Position numbers and translations under genes: made by a program | Assembly (NCBI RefSeq): GCF_029893805.1 | Contig: NZ_JARXYP010000002.1 | Location: 1,178,001 to 1,242,000, forward strand | Direction: 5' to 3' | DNA from: Streptomyces sp. SAI-135 | GTDB lineage: Bacteria; Actinomycetota; Actinomycetes; Streptomycetales; Streptomycetaceae | Length of the DNA: 64,000 nt | Part shown: positions 17,661 through 26,990 of the stretch, in pieces | Numbering within the stretch: position 1 is the stretch's first letter | Layout: every line of letters begins with the position of its first letter | Notes under the pieces: model-generated | Seen by the model: the letters and a program-made list of their open reading frames with translations, nothing else | Databases searched by the model: none | Told to the model about the DNA's origin: nothing

Positions 17661-19301
17661 CTAACGGCCGCCTTCACGGCTCAAGCGATCTTCCCGGTCG
17701 GCGCGACGCCTGCGTACGCCCGCACCGATCGCCCAGCCGAGCCCGCCCGCCGCGACCAGCACCAGGGCCGTCTCGGGCAGGGTGCCGAGGCGGGTCGCCG
17801 GGGTCTGCGTCGACCTCAGCGGCACCTTCTGCACCAGCGAGTCGGCCACGAACATGCCCGTCCTCTGGGTGATCCTGCCGTCCGGCATGATGATCGCGCT
17901 GACGCCGCTGGTCACCGGCACGGTCACGGTCCGGCTGTGCTCCACGGCACGCACCCGGGACATGGCGAGCTGCTGGTAGGTCATCTCGCTGCGGTCGAAG
18001 GTCGCGTTGTTGCTCGGCACCGAGATGAGCTGCGCGCCGTCGGTGACCTCGGAGCGCACGGCCCAGTCGAACGCGGCCTCGTAGCAGGTGACCAGGCCGA
18101 CCTCGGCATTGGCCATCCGGAAGACTCCCGGCTCGGTGCCCCGGCTGAAGTCCTGGCGGACCATGGAGGTCCAGTTCTTGTTGATCGCGCCGACGAGCCC
18201 CCGCAGCGGGAGGTACTCACCGAACGGCTGGATCTGCCGCTTGTCGTAGGTGTCGGTGGGGCCCTTGACCGGGTCCCACAGGATCTGCTCGTTGTAGAGC
18301 TTGCCGTCCCGCTCGACGACGCCGCCGACGGAGATCGGGGCGTCGATGGCCTTGGCCGCCCGCTCGATGGCCACGGCCGCCTCCGCGTCCGTGAAGGGGT
18401 CGACGTCGGAGGAGTTCTCCGGCCACAGCACGATGTCGGGCTTGGCGATCGTGCCGGCCTTCACCTCGGCGGCCAGCCGCTCGGTCTCGCGCGCGTGGTA
18501 CTCGAGCACCGCCCGCCGCTGGGCGTTGAAGTCCAGCCCCGCGCGCGGCACGTTGCCCTGGATGGCGGCGACGGTCACGGTGCCGTCCTCGGCCCTGTCG
18601 CTCACCAGCGTCCGGGCGGCGAGCGCCCCGACCACGGGCACGGCCACGCTCAAGAGGGCCACGGCCGCGGCCGGACGCCGTACGGCCCCGGTCCCGCGCC
18701 GCTCCACGAGCAGCCGCACGGTCTCGTACAGGCCGAAGCCGCACAGGACGACGGCGAAGCCCAGCACGGGCGTCCCGCCCACCGCGGCGAGCGGCAGGAA
18801 GACCCCGTCGGCCTGACCGAACGCGATCTTGCCCCAGGGGAAGCCGTTGAACGGCGCACGCGCGCGTGCCGCTTCTCCCGCGATCCACACGGCGGCCGCC
18901 CACACCGGCGAGCCGGGCAGCTTCGAGACGGCGGCGATGCCCACGCCGACCAGCGCGACGAAGATCGCCTCGATCGCCACCAGGGCGAGCCAGGGCCCGG
19001 GACCGACCTCGACGCCGGTCCACACCAGCAGCGGCAGCAGGAAGCCGAGGCCGAAGAGATAGCCGAGACCGAGCGCCGCCTTCCAGCCACGGCCGCGCAG
19101 CACCCAGCCGAGGACGGCGAAGGCGGGCAGGGCCAGCCACCACAGGGTGCGGGGCGGGAAACTGACGTAGAGCAGCACTCCGGAGAGCGCCGCTGCGGCG
19201 GCCGGGACGAGTCGGCGGAGCCGGAGGGCCCAGCGGGAGGCGGGCGCGGACTGCGGTTCCAGCCGGTCCGACTCGTCCACGGAAGTTGCGGTGACGGTCA
19301 C
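17661..19301 (-). CDS. lnt: Apolipoprotein N-acyltransferase
   Basis: Integral membrane enzyme of 546 aa that N-acylates the N-terminal cysteine of lipoproteins. The first half (about 25-245) holds some eight hydrophobic segments; the second half is an extracytoplasmic nitrilase/CN-hydrolase domain. The Glu-Lys-Cys triad is visible in LWPENSSD, TYDKRQIQPFGEYLP and GLVTCYEAAF. A last helix (LPETALVLVAAGGLGWAIGAG) closes the protein. The gene ends 9 bp before the Nudix start, so the two may be co-transcribed. Streptomyces often carry two lnt copies, and this could be either. Confidence 0.92.
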   Translation of the reverse strand: MTVTATSVDESDRLEPQSAPASRWALRLRRLVPAAAAALSGVLLYVSFPPRTLWWLALPAFAVLGWVLRGRGWKAALGLGYLFGLGFLLPLLVWTGVEVGPGPWLALVAIEAIFVALVGVGIAAVSKLPGSPVWAAAVWIAGEAARARAPFNGFPWGKIAFGQADGVFLPLAAVGGTPVLGFAVVLCGFGLYETVRLLVERRGTGAVRRPAAAVALLSVAVPVVGALAARTLVSDRAEDGTVTVAAIQGNVPRAGLDFNAQRRAVLEYHARETERLAAEVKAGTIAKPDIVLWPENSSDVDPFTDAEAAVAIERAAKAIDAPISVGGVVERDGKLYNEQILWDPVKGPTDTYDKRQIQPFGEYLPLRGLVGAINKNWTSMVRQDFSRGTEPGVFRMANAEVGLVTCYEAAFDWAVRSEVTDGAQLISVPSNNATFDRSEMTYQQLAMSRVRAVEHSRTVTVPVTSGVSAIIMPDGRITQRTGMFVADSLVQKVPLRSTQTPATRLGTLPETALVLVAAGGLGWAIGAGVRRRRADREDRLSREGGR

Positions 19302-19515
19302 TCCGGGAGTGTACGGCGGTTGACCTCGGCGTCCACAGCGCGGTCCGCCAGGTGACCCGGGCGCCGCTCACGCCTCCCCGCCGCGTGGATCCCGCGCAAC
19401 TCGTCCACAAATCGCCCATCAGCGGTTACGGTGTGCCGGAGTCCTCGTCGTACGGGCCGACAGCGTCCGGGCGGCAGGGGCCACAGGTCGGGGGACCGGG
19501 GTTGCGGGGGGCGGG

Positions 19516-20559
19516 GTGGGTTCCACGGGAGTGACATCTGTGGCCGGTGCCGACGCGGACGGCGACAGACGAAACGTTTCCGACGTGGTGGGCGTCCTGG
19601 TGCTCGGCGCCTGTGCCGCCTGGTCGCTGATCACCGCGGCCGCACACGGCGGACGCCCGGAGGGCGTGCTGCTCGCCCTGCTGGCCGTCGCCGCGGGGTA
19701 CGCCGCCGGCCGCATCTCGGGGGCGCTGGTGCCGGTCGCCGCCCCGTGCGCCGCCGCACTGGCCGGACTGGGCCTGACGATGGGGCTCCCCCGTCTCGCG
19801 CCCGGACCGGAGATCGTCGGTCCGCTCGGGCACGCGGGCGCCACCGCCGCTCTGCTGACGCTCGCCACGGGTGCCGCGTGCTGCGCCGCCTGGACCACCG
19901 GCTCTCCTGTCGCGCGCGTCCTGCTGCGGCTGCTGGCCGTCGGCATCGCGGTGGCATCGGCCGCACTGGGCTCGGTGTCCGGTCTGGTCACCTGTACCGC
20001 GGTGCTGTTGTGCTCGCTCGCCGCGGGCCGGATGCGCCACCGCGGTCCCGGCATCGCCGGTCTCGCCCTCGCCGCGACCACGGTGACCGGCCTGACCTGG
20101 GCGGTGGCCGGGGACGCGGTACCGGACGGGCTCGCCGAGTCGCTGCGCGGCCGGCTCACCCCGCACCGGATCGGTCTGTGGCACGACGCCCTCCACCTGG
20201 CCCGCCAGGACACCGCCCTCGGCGTGGGTCCGGGCCGCTTCGGGGAGCTCAGCACGACGGCGGCCCAGTCCCTGCCGCCCGACGGCAAACCGCACTCGGC
20301 ACCGCTTCAGATGGCCGCCGAGCAGGGCGTGACCGGGGTGCTGCTGCTGGCGGCGGCCTTCTGCTGGCTGCTGTACGCGCTGTGGCGCTCCCCCCGCCCC
20401 ACGCCGGTCGTCCTCACCGCGGGCGCGGCCCTGACGGCGCTGGCGGCGATCGCCGCGGTCGGCAACGCGCTGAGCTTCACGATGGTGTCGGTGGGCGTCG
20501 GGTTCCTGGCGGGCCTGACGACGGCCCACCCCCTGGCCGACGAGGCGCTCCACAGGTGA
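19516..20559 (+). CDS. O-antigen ligase-like polytopic membrane protein
   Basis: Membrane protein of 347 aa with roughly eight to nine hydrophobic segments. The hydrophilic loop TPHRIGLWHDALHLARQD with GVGPGRFGEL, followed later by HSAPLQMAAEQGVTGVLLL, is the signature of the Wzy_C/O-antigen ligase superfamily, where the His and Arg act in glycan transfer. A role in exporting or ligating an envelope glycan is plausible but not shown. The start is uncertain: GTG at 19516 or the in-frame GTG at 19531 (MTSVAGADADG). It converges on the next gene with 15 bp between stops. Confidence 0.75.
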   Translation: MGSTGVTSVAGADADGDRRNVSDVVGVLVLGACAAWSLITAAAHGGRPEGVLLALLAVAAGYAAGRISGALVPVAAPCAAALAGLGLTMGLPRLAPGPEIVGPLGHAGATAALLTLATGAACCAAWTTGSPVARVLLRLLAVGIAVASAALGSVSGLVTCTAVLLCSLAAGRMRHRGPGIAGLALAATTVTGLTWAVAGDAVPDGLAESLRGRLTPHRIGLWHDALHLARQDTALGVGPGRFGELSTTAAQSLPPDGKPHSAPLQMAAEQGVTGVLLLAAAFCWLLYALWRSPRPTPVVLTAGAALTALAAIAAVGNALSFTMVSVGVGFLAGLTTAHPLADEALHR

Positions 20560-20574
20560 GCGACCGCCCCGGTC

Positions 20575-21120
20575 TCAGCGTCGCGGGCCCGATGCCCCGG
20601 GCCGCAGCCGGTCGCGGATGATGCGTACGGCGGCCTCCGCGTCGTCCACGGTGACCGTGAACGTGTGGCCGTCCCACAGCTGCAGGACCACGCCCTCACC
20701 ACGGCGTACGACGACGGCGGTGCCCTTCTCGGGCCGCCAGCGGTAGCCCCAGCCGCCCCACTGCCGGGGGGTGACGTGCGGGACGAACTCCGCTCCTGCG
20801 ACATGGGCCAGCGGGATCCGGCGGCGCGGCACACCGATGTGGCCGCAGCGCACCTCCAGGGAGTCCATGTCGACCTTGAGGGCGACATGCACGAAGGCGA
20901 GCGTGAGGAAGAGGACCAGCAGCCCGGCCGCGATGCAGCCGACCACGGCCATGACCAGCGGGGCGACGCCGGAGGTCCACGCCGAGTCGACGGCGAGCTC
21001 GATGCCGAGTGCCACGATCGCGGCGCCCGCGAGCGCCAGCAGCCACTGGATCCGGTTGGAGGCGCGGCCGGTCCAGACATCGGTGTGGTGCAGGGTCTGC
21101 TCGTGGGGGTGGTCCCTCAT
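20575..21120 (-). CDS. Conserved two-helix membrane protein with PH-like C-terminal domain
   Basis: Protein of 181 aa. Two hydrophobic helices lie at about 26-50 and 53-78. A cytoplasmic domain (about 80-165) contains LEVRCGHIGVPRRRIPLAHV and WGYRWRPEKGTAVVVRRGEGV, which resemble bacterial PH-type or DUF-class membrane proteins of actinobacteria. The function is unknown. The start ATG at 21120 (MRDHPHEQTLHH) is preferred over the longer frame to 21288, which is rich in R/P and lacks a ribosome-binding site. Confidence 0.75.
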   Translation of the reverse strand: MRDHPHEQTLHHTDVWTGRASNRIQWLLALAGAAIVALGIELAVDSAWTSGVAPLVMAVVGCIAAGLLVLFLTLAFVHVALKVDMDSLEVRCGHIGVPRRRIPLAHVAGAEFVPHVTPRQWGGWGYRWRPEKGTAVVVRRGEGVVLQLWDGHTFTVTVDDAEAAVRIIRDRLRPGASGPRR

Positions 21121-21208
21121 GCCTACGAGGTTACTCAGGTTTCGCCGTGCGGGTACCTCGTCGCGCAGAGTGACTGCTCCGCGCGTGACTTTCGGCCGCC
21201 CGCGCGGG

Positions 21209-21997
21209 TCAGCGGGCCGGCGTGGCCGCCCTGAGGAGCCTGCCCTCCGCGTAGGACATGGCCGGCACGGGCAGCCCCGCACCCTCACGCCCGCTCAGCA
21301 GCACCGTCAGCGTGCCGGTGGCCGCGGCGTCCGGCGCGGGCCGCTCACCGATCCGGCGCAACGCCTGAGCCGCGACCGCACCGGCGGAGCCGTGCAGGAC
21401 GAGCGGGGCACGACCGGGGCGCTGCACGGCGGCGCGGATGCGCTCGGCGACGAGTTCGTAGTGGGTGCAGCCCAGCACGACGGTCGTCACGTCCGCGGGG
21501 GTCAGGGCGGCGGCCGCGGCGACAGCGGCGTCGATGGCCGCCTCGTCGGCATGCTCCACCGCCTCGGCCAGGCCGTGGCACGGCACCTCGGTGGCCGGCA
21601 CCCCGTCGGCGAACTCCGCGAGGAGACCGCGCTGGTACGGGCTGCCGGTGGTGGCGGGGGTCGCCCAGATGGCGAAGGGGCCGCCGGCCGCCGCGGCGGG
21701 CTTGATCGCGGGCACCGTGCCGATGACCGGCAGCTCGGGTTCGAGACGGGCGCGCAGGGCGGTCAGGGCGTGCACGGTGGCGGTGTTGCAGCCGATGATC
21801 AGGGCCTCGGGGCCGTGCGCGGCGGCGGCCTCGGCGAGGGTGAGGGCGCGCCCGACGATGTCGTCCGGGGTCCGGGGACCCCACGGCATGCCGTCGGGGT
21901 CGAGGGAGAGCACGAGATCGGCGTCGGGGCGCAGTCGCCGTACCGCGGCGGTGGCCGCCAGCAGACCGATTCCGGAGTCCAAGAGCGCGATCTTCAC
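21209..21997 (-). CDS. Aspartate/glutamate racemase family protein
   Basis: Protein of 262 aa with the two-cysteine racemase pattern: LLDSGIGLLA (D7, S8), GCNTAT with C70, and LGCTHYE with C177. These are the catalytic features of glutamate racemase (MurI) and its relatives. The DSGIG and CNTAT motifs are close to MurI, but the middle is diverged (PDGMPWGPRTPDD), so it may be a paralogue rather than the cell-wall enzyme. The start is a GTG at 21997. It diverges from a glycosyltransferase gene. Confidence 0.82.
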   Translation of the reverse strand: MKIALLDSGIGLLAATAAVRRLRPDADLVLSLDPDGMPWGPRTPDDIVGRALTLAEAAAAHGPEALIIGCNTATVHALTALRARLEPELPVIGTVPAIKPAAAAGGPFAIWATPATTGSPYQRGLLAEFADGVPATEVPCHGLAEAVEHADEAAIDAAVAAAAALTPADVTTVVLGCTHYELVAERIRAAVQRPGRAPLVLHGSAGAVAAQALRRIGERPAPDAAATGTLTVLLSGREGAGLPVPAMSYAEGRLLRAATPAR

Positions 21998-22054
21998 CCG
22001 GCCACGATAGACGATGAGCCCCTGGGGGCCGGTTCCGTGGGGCAGACTGCGCGC

Positions 22055-23233
22055 GTGAGCGCCATCGCGTGGACTGCCGCCGTATCCCTCGCCGCCTGGC
22101 TGTGGCTGCTGCTCTGCCAGGGCTTCTTCTGGCGCACGGACGTGAGACTCCCGCCGCAGCGGGATCCGGCGACCTGGCCCTTCGTGGCCGTGGTGGTGCC
22201 GGCCCGCGACGAGGCCGGGGTGCTGCCCGCGAGCCTTCCCTCCCTGCTGGCCCAGGAGTATCCGGGGCGGGCGGAGGTCTTCCTCGTCGACGACGGCAGC
22301 ACGGACGGCACCGGAGCCCTCGCACGCGACCTGGCGGGCCGGTACGGCGGACTGCCCCTGACCGTGTCCTCACCGGGGGAACCGCCCGCGGGCTGGACGG
22401 GCAAGCTGTGGGCCGTACGCCATGGCGTCGGCCTGGCACGCGCGCGTGGGCCCGAGTACCTGCTGCTGACGGACGCCGACATCGCCCACGAGCCGGACAG
22501 CCTGCGGCGGCTGGTGGCCGCCGCGCACGCCGGGGGCTTCGACCTCGTCTCGCAGATGGCGCGGCTGCGCGTGGAGAGCCTGTGGGAGCGGCTCGTGGTG
22601 CCGGCGTTCGTCTACTTCTTCGCGCAGCTCTATCCGTTCCGCCGGATCGGCAGCAGGGGTGCGCGCACGGCGGCCGCGGCGGGCGGCTGTGTGCTGCTGC
22701 GCGCCGAGACCGCCGAGCGGGCGCGGATCCCGGACGCCATCCGGCACGCCGTCATCGACGACGTGGCCCTCGCGCGGGCCGTCAAGGGCGGCGGCGGCCA
22801 CATCTGGCTGGGCCTGGCGGAACGGGTGGACAGTGTGCGCCCCTACCCCCGGCTGCACGACCTGTGGCGCATGGTGTCGCGCAGCGCCTACGCCCAGCTC
22901 CGCCACAACCCCCTGGTGCTGTTCGGAACCGTCCTCGGACTCGCGCTGGTCTACCTGGTGCCACCGGTCGCCGTCGTCACGGGAGCGGCGGCGGGGAGTG
23001 CGGCGACCGTGGTGCCCGGTGCTCTCGCGTGGCTGGTCATGACGGGCACGTACGTCCCGATGCTCCGCTACTACCGGCAGCCGCTGTGGCTCGCTCCCCT
23101 GCTGCCGTTCACCGCGTTCCTCTACCTCCTCATGACGGTCGACTCGGCGGTGCAGCACTACCGAGGGCGCGGCGCGGCCTGGAAGGGCCGCACCTACACG
23201 CGCCCGGACGCCGTCGTCGGCGAGGAGCACTGA
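22055..23233 (+). CDS. Family 2 glycosyltransferase, HpnB-like
   Basis: Membrane-bound glycosyltransferase of 392 aa. An N-terminal helix (4-22) precedes a GT-A domain: VAVVVPARDEAGVLPASLPS, LVDDGSTDGT and the DXD-type LLTDADIAHEPDS. Two or three C-terminal helices follow. The layout and length match the hopene-associated HpnB family, but no hopanoid genes are nearby and the acceptor is unknown. The GTG at 22055 starts right at the first helix; the long upstream frame is a shadow of the racemase. It ends 4 bp from the convergent TerD gene. Confidence 0.85.
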   Translation: MSAIAWTAAVSLAAWLWLLLCQGFFWRTDVRLPPQRDPATWPFVAVVVPARDEAGVLPASLPSLLAQEYPGRAEVFLVDDGSTDGTGALARDLAGRYGGLPLTVSSPGEPPAGWTGKLWAVRHGVGLARARGPEYLLLTDADIAHEPDSLRRLVAAAHAGGFDLVSQMARLRVESLWERLVVPAFVYFFAQLYPFRRIGSRGARTAAAAGGCVLLRAETAERARIPDAIRHAVIDDVALARAVKGGGGHIWLGLAERVDSVRPYPRLHDLWRMVSRSAYAQLRHNPLVLFGTVLGLALVYLVPPVAVVTGAAAGSAATVVPGALAWLVMTGTYVPMLRYYRQPLWLAPLLPFTAFLYLLMTVDSAVQHYRGRGAAWKGRTYTRPDAVVGEEH

Positions 23234-23237
23234 GGTC

Positions 23238-24449
23238 TCACTTGCGCCCCGGTGTCCAGTTCATGCCCCAGCCGTAGACCTGGTCCACCGTCCGCTGCGG
23301 ACTCACCCCGCGCTCGGGCACCAGGTAGCGGGCCTCGCGCTGGACGACCAGGTCGTCGCCGGTACTGGTGATCAGGGCCAGCGCGCACACCGTGGAGGGC
23401 ACCGTGCACTCGTCGAGGGAGAAGTCGATCGGGGCGCCGTGCTGCGGCTGGAGGGTGACCGTGGCGTGCAGGTCGGCGAAGGAGCGCGCGCCCTCGTAGA
23501 TGGTGACGAAGACGAGGATGCGCCGGAAGTCCCGCTTGTGGTCGAGGTTGACGGTGAGGTTCTCGCCGTTCGCGACGGCACCGGTGCGGTCGTCGCCGTC
23601 GAGGTGGATGTACGGCGGCTGGTGCAGGGCTCCATAGGCGTTGCCCAGCGCCTGGACGACTCCCTTGCGGCCGTCGGTGAGTTCGTACAGGGCGCACAGG
23701 TCGAGGTCGAGGTCGGCGTGCATGGCCACCGCGCGGCCGCGTTTGCTGCCCCAGCCCGAGAACTGTTTGCGCACCTGCCAGTTGAGGTTCACGCGCATCG
23801 CGCCCGAGGTGCCGCCCTGTTTGGCGAGGGAGACGGACGGAGCCGACTTGGTCAACGTGACCTTGGAAAGACGGACCGGTTGCGCAGCGGGGGTGGGCGG
23901 GGGCGCGACAGGTGCCGCCGGCTGGGGTTCGTCGACGGTGATACCGAAGTCCGTTGCCAGCCCTTCCAGTCCGCTGTCGTAGCCCTGACCGACGGCACGG
24001 AATTTCCACGCGCCCTGACGCCGATAGAACTCCCCGAGTACGAAAGCGGTTTCTACGGTCGCTCCCGCACTGTCGAACCGCGCTGCCACCGTTCCCCGCG
24101 CCGCATCCCGCACCTCGATGTAAAGATCCGGGATACGCGCGAAGGTCCCGCCGTCCGCGGAAGCGGCGAGGACGACGGTCTCCACGGACGGCTCCACGCG
24201 TGCGAGATCGACGAGCAGGGTGTCGGTCACCCGGCCCGCGTCGGTGCGTTTGCCCTCGTGGCGGACGGCCCCGGAGGCATGCTGCGGCTGGTTGTAGAAG
24301 ACGAAGTCGGCGTCCGAACGGACCTTTCCGCCGACGAGGAGCAGGGCCGACGCGTCCGCGTCGGGGACTCCGGGGCCGGTGCGCCAGCCCAATTCGACGC
24401 GCAGTGCCGTCGTGGGCACCGGAGCGTTCGCACCTTTCGACATTGACAT
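23238..24449 (-). CDS. Tandem TerD-domain protein (tellurium-resistance / stress family)
   Basis: Cytoplasmic protein of 403 aa with two TerD-type domains. The first (about 1-150) carries [11 protein letters not shown] and PDLYIEVRD, and the second (about 200-390) carries [31 protein letters not shown] and [20 protein letters not shown]. The acidic loops are the Ca-binding sites of the family. A Pro/Ala linker (about 165-195) joins the two. TerD proteins act in general stress responses and in tellurite and phage tolerance, with an unclear mechanism. Three close ATG codons exist (24461, 24449, 24443); 24449 has the best preceding purine stretch. Confidence 0.88.
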   Translation of the reverse strand: MSMSKGANAPVPTTALRVELGWRTGPGVPDADASALLLVGGKVRSDADFVFYNQPQHASGAVRHEGKRTDAGRVTDTLLVDLARVEPSVETVVLAASADGGTFARIPDLYIEVRDAARGTVAARFDSAGATVETAFVLGEFYRRQGAWKFRAVGQGYDSGLEGLATDFGITVDEPQPAAPVAPPPTPAAQPVRLSKVTLTKSAPSVSLAKQGGTSGAMRVNLNWQVRKQFSGWGSKRGRAVAMHADLDLDLCALYELTDGRKGVVQALGNAYGALHQPPYIHLDGDDRTGAVANGENLTVNLDHKRDFRRILVFVTIYEGARSFADLHATVTLQPQHGAPIDFSLDECTVPSTVCALALITSTGDDLVVQREARYLVPERGVSPQRTVDQVYGWGMNWTPGRK

Positions 24450-24591
24450 GTCCGCCCCCATCGGGTGTCGGCAGGCCAGGACGCGCCCCGGCGGCCCTTC
24501 GAGTTCTACCCGCTCAACCTATTCCTCCGGGACAGCGAACTCCCATCCCGCGTACAGGAAGATCGCCGGCCAACCCCCGGTAACCCCCTTG

Positions 24592-24646
24592 GAACTCGGC
24601 CTTTACAAGGATGGGACCTGGATTGGCGTCCTTTTTTGCCGAGTTC
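24592..24646. repeat. Long inverted repeat in the TerD / 146-aa protein divergent region
   Basis: GAACTCGGC (24592-24600) pairs perfectly with GCCGAGTTC (24638-24646). An inner AAGGA (24607-24611) can pair with TCCTT (24629-24633), next to a run of six T. It lies between two divergent genes, about 95 bp upstream of the plus-strand gene, in an AT-rich stretch. It could be a 5'-leader structure, a termination site for a leader RNA, or an operator. Confidence 0.45.
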
Positions 24647-24740
24647 GCTCGCATTGGGGATCCCACACCACTGCCGACACGGAAAACAACCCTCTTATCG
24701 GTCTCCCCAACCAGCACATCGTGGGCTTAACTTATGTGCC

Positions 24741-25181
24741 ATGACCTCCCCCCGCTCCACTTATGGCGGCGGCTACTACTCCGCCTCCTTCCCGGACACT
24801 CCGATCTACGACTCACTCGTGGCCGAGCGGGGCACCCCGCAGATCGCCCCGATCCGGGTCCCGGCCGCGTACGACGTCCCGGCCAGCCATCTGCCGGCGC
24901 TCCCGTCCGCACTGCCCGCTCTCCCCGCGGGCCCCTCCCACTCCTCCTACGGCTACCCGCAGGCGCAGCAGCCCTCCCCGCTGCAGCAGGCCCCCGGCGC
25001 CTACATCCCGCAGCAGGCCGCCGCGCCCCGCGGGTACCCAGGTCCGCAGCAGCAGCGACCGGTCGGCCCCGGCATGGGCATGGGCACGGGCTACGAGGCG
25101 ATGCGCCCCGCGGCTCCCCGGCCCGCTCCGGCGGCCCCCTACCAGGACCCGTACAACAACCAGCAGTACCGCGGGTACTGA
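24741..25181 (+). CDS. Conserved hypothetical protein, Pro/Gln/Tyr-rich (Streptomyces-type)
   Basis: Protein of 146 aa with no enzymatic motif. The N-terminal half (MTSPRSTYGGGYYSASFPDT, then PIYDSLVAERGTPQIAPIRV) looks conserved and may fold. From about residue 55 the chain is low-complexity (P, Q, A, Y and G), ending in NNQQYRGY. No signal peptide or transmembrane segment is seen, so it is probably a disordered cytoplasmic protein. It diverges from the TerD gene and shares its AT-rich control region. Confidence 0.75.
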   Translation: MTSPRSTYGGGYYSASFPDTPIYDSLVAERGTPQIAPIRVPAAYDVPASHLPALPSALPALPAGPSHSSYGYPQAQQPSPLQQAPGAYIPQQAAAPRGYPGPQQQRPVGPGMGMGTGYEAMRPAAPRPAPAAPYQDPYNNQQYRGY

Positions 25182-25221
25182 TTCCTCCCGGGCTGTCGGT
25201 GCCACCTGGCACGATGGCCCC

Positions 25222-26043
25222 ATGGGGAATACGCAACTGCTGTCGATCCATGTCCATCCGGTCAAGGCGTTCCGGGCTGTGCCGCTCCGGGAGGCCGATG
25301 TGGAGCCCTGGGGGCTGACCGGTGACCGGCGCTGGGCGCTGGTCGACGACGGGGGAAAGGTCGTCACCCAGCGACAGCAGCCACGCCTCGCGCTCGCCGC
25401 CGCCGAGCTCATGCCCGGCGGCGTCGTGCTGTCCGCGCCCGGCACGGACCCGCTGACCGTGGCGGTCCCCGAGCCGGGCGAGACCGTCACGCTGGACCTC
25501 TTCGGGGACAAGGTGGAGGGGGTGCCCGCCGACGCGGCCGCGCACGCGTGGTGCAGCGAGTACCTCGGCGCTCCGACCCGCCTGGTCCACATGGACGACC
25601 CCGCCACCCGCCGCCCGGTCGAACCCGAGTACGCGCTGCCGGGCGAGACCGTCACCTTCGCCGACGGATACCCGCTGCTGCTCACCTCAGCGGCCTCCCT
25701 CGACGCCCTCAACTCCCTGATCGCCGAGGGCGATCACGCCTCCGAGGGCCCTCTGCCCATGAACCGCTTCCGGCCCAACGTCGTCGTGGGCGGCGCGGAG
25801 GCCTGGGCCGAGGACGACTGGTCGCTCATCGCCATCGGGGACGTCACCTTCCGGGTCGCCAAGATGTGCGGGCGGTGCGTGGTGACCACCACCGACCAGG
25901 ACCGGGCCGTGCGCGGCAAGGAGCCCCTGCACAGCCTGGGCCGGCACCGCCGCTTCGGCAGCAAGCTCGTCTTCGGACAGAACCTGGTGCCCCGCTCCCC
26001 CGGCACGATCCGGGTCGGCGACCCGGTGACGGTCCTCGAATAG
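25222..26043 (+). CDS. MOSC domain-containing protein
   Basis: Protein of 273 aa. The N-terminal MOSC_N beta-barrel (LSIHVHPVKAFRAVPLREAD) is followed by a C-terminal MOSC domain (about 130-270) with the conserved cysteine region FRVAKMCGRCVVTTTDQD and RFGSKLVFGQNLVP. Proteins of this type are related to the molybdenum-cofactor sulfurase C-terminus and to mARC/YcbX, which reduce N-hydroxylated compounds using a Cys-bound Mo cofactor. A YcbX-like N-oxide reductase role is likely. Start ATG at 25222. Confidence 0.88.
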   Translation: MGNTQLLSIHVHPVKAFRAVPLREADVEPWGLTGDRRWALVDDGGKVVTQRQQPRLALAAAELMPGGVVLSAPGTDPLTVAVPEPGETVTLDLFGDKVEGVPADAAAHAWCSEYLGAPTRLVHMDDPATRRPVEPEYALPGETVTFADGYPLLLTSAASLDALNSLIAEGDHASEGPLPMNRFRPNVVVGGAEAWAEDDWSLIAIGDVTFRVAKMCGRCVVTTTDQDRAVRGKEPLHSLGRHRRFGSKLVFGQNLVPRSPGTIRVGDPVTVLE

Positions 26044-26264
26044 GCCGTGGACGCAGGGCCGGAGACCGGCACGGCGGCCGACGGACAGAGCTCCGCCAAA
26101 GATCCGTCCCGTCCAGGGCCGCGGGAACACCACGCGGGGGCACGCACGTTGGGGCTTTCATGAGGAGTTCATGAGAGGACCCGGCCGCAGGTGATTTCGC
26201 TCTCTCTTCGGCCGGTCCCGCACGTGAACGACTCCGTCGGGGGTTATCACGGAGCGGGAAGGGG

Positions 26265-26879
26265 GTGCGGACGGTGCGAGCGATCAGTGGACTGTGGCGT
26301 TGGCGGCGCAACCCGCTGCGCCGCGCGACCGACCTGGCCGAGGCCTGGCTCGGCCTTGTGGCCCTGCTGCTGATCCTGGTCGTCGGACCGGTCGTCGGCG
26401 CGGCCACCGGGCACGCGGCCCAGGGCGCGTTGCAGCAGTCGGTCCGTGAGCAGCACGAGACCCGCCGGCTGGTGACGGCGACCGTGATCCGCCCGCTGGA
26501 CCGTTCGCCGCTGGACGCCGACCCCGAGGCCGCCTCCGGGCGGGATCTGCGCACCCGGGTGGTGGCCGACTGGACCGCACCGGACGGCACTTCACGTCAC
26601 GGCACGGTCATGGCCGCTCTCGAAACCCCGCACCGCGGCGACCGGTTCACGCTCTGGACGGACCTGCACGGCCGCACGGCGGCCCGGCCGCTGGACTCCG
26701 CGACCGCCACCACCCATGCCGTTCTCGCGGGCATCGGGGCGGCCCTGCTGACCGGGGGTCTCATCGAGGGCGGCAGGCGGCTCGCCGTCTGGCGCATGGT
26801 CCGTGGCCGGTACACCCGTTGGGACCAGGCCTGGGACCGCGCGGGCCCGGACTGGGGCCGGACCGGCACCGGCAGCTGA
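26265..26879 (+). CDS. Rv1733c-type membrane protein
   Basis: Protein of 204 aa with two transmembrane helices, at about 28-48 (LGLVALLLILVVGPVVGAAT) and about 148-168 (AVLAGIGAALLTGGLIEGGR), enclosing a roughly 100-aa outer domain (TRRLVTATVIRPLD, VVADWTAPDG, GDRFTLWTDLHG). The WRWRRNPLRRATD start and overall layout match the actinobacterial Rv1733c family, of unknown function. The GTG at 26265 has GGGAAGGG upstream. The 220-bp gap before it contains a direct TTCATGAG repeat near 26157-26173. Confidence 0.8.
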   Translation: MRTVRAISGLWRWRRNPLRRATDLAEAWLGLVALLLILVVGPVVGAATGHAAQGALQQSVREQHETRRLVTATVIRPLDRSPLDADPEAASGRDLRTRVVADWTAPDGTSRHGTVMAALETPHRGDRFTLWTDLHGRTAARPLDSATATTHAVLAGIGAALLTGGLIEGGRRLAVWRMVRGRYTRWDQAWDRAGPDWGRTGTGS

Positions 26880-26990
26880 CGGCCTCACGGCTCTGGTCAA
26901 CCCACCACCCGCGCGCACGCTACGGTGGACCGGCCGAGGTTCCTCGGCAGCACAAACCCGCGTACTACGAGGTGGGGGCACGGCAACGCC

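Noticed and set aside
16374..19355. A 993-codon plus-strand open frame opposite the dehydrogenase, Nudix and lnt genes
   Set aside because: It is a GC-frame shadow: rich in R, G, H, V and A, with no recognisable domain, while the opposite strand holds three intact conserved genes.
21209..21997. The essential MurI glutamate racemase
   Set aside because: Catalytic cysteines are present but the middle of the protein is diverged; without comparison to the genome's other copy I only call the family.
22055..23233. Part of a hopanoid cluster together with the phytoene/squalene-synthase-like gene
   Set aside because: The two genes are 15 kb apart and no shc, hpnC/D/E, hpnH or ispA-type gene is present in the window.
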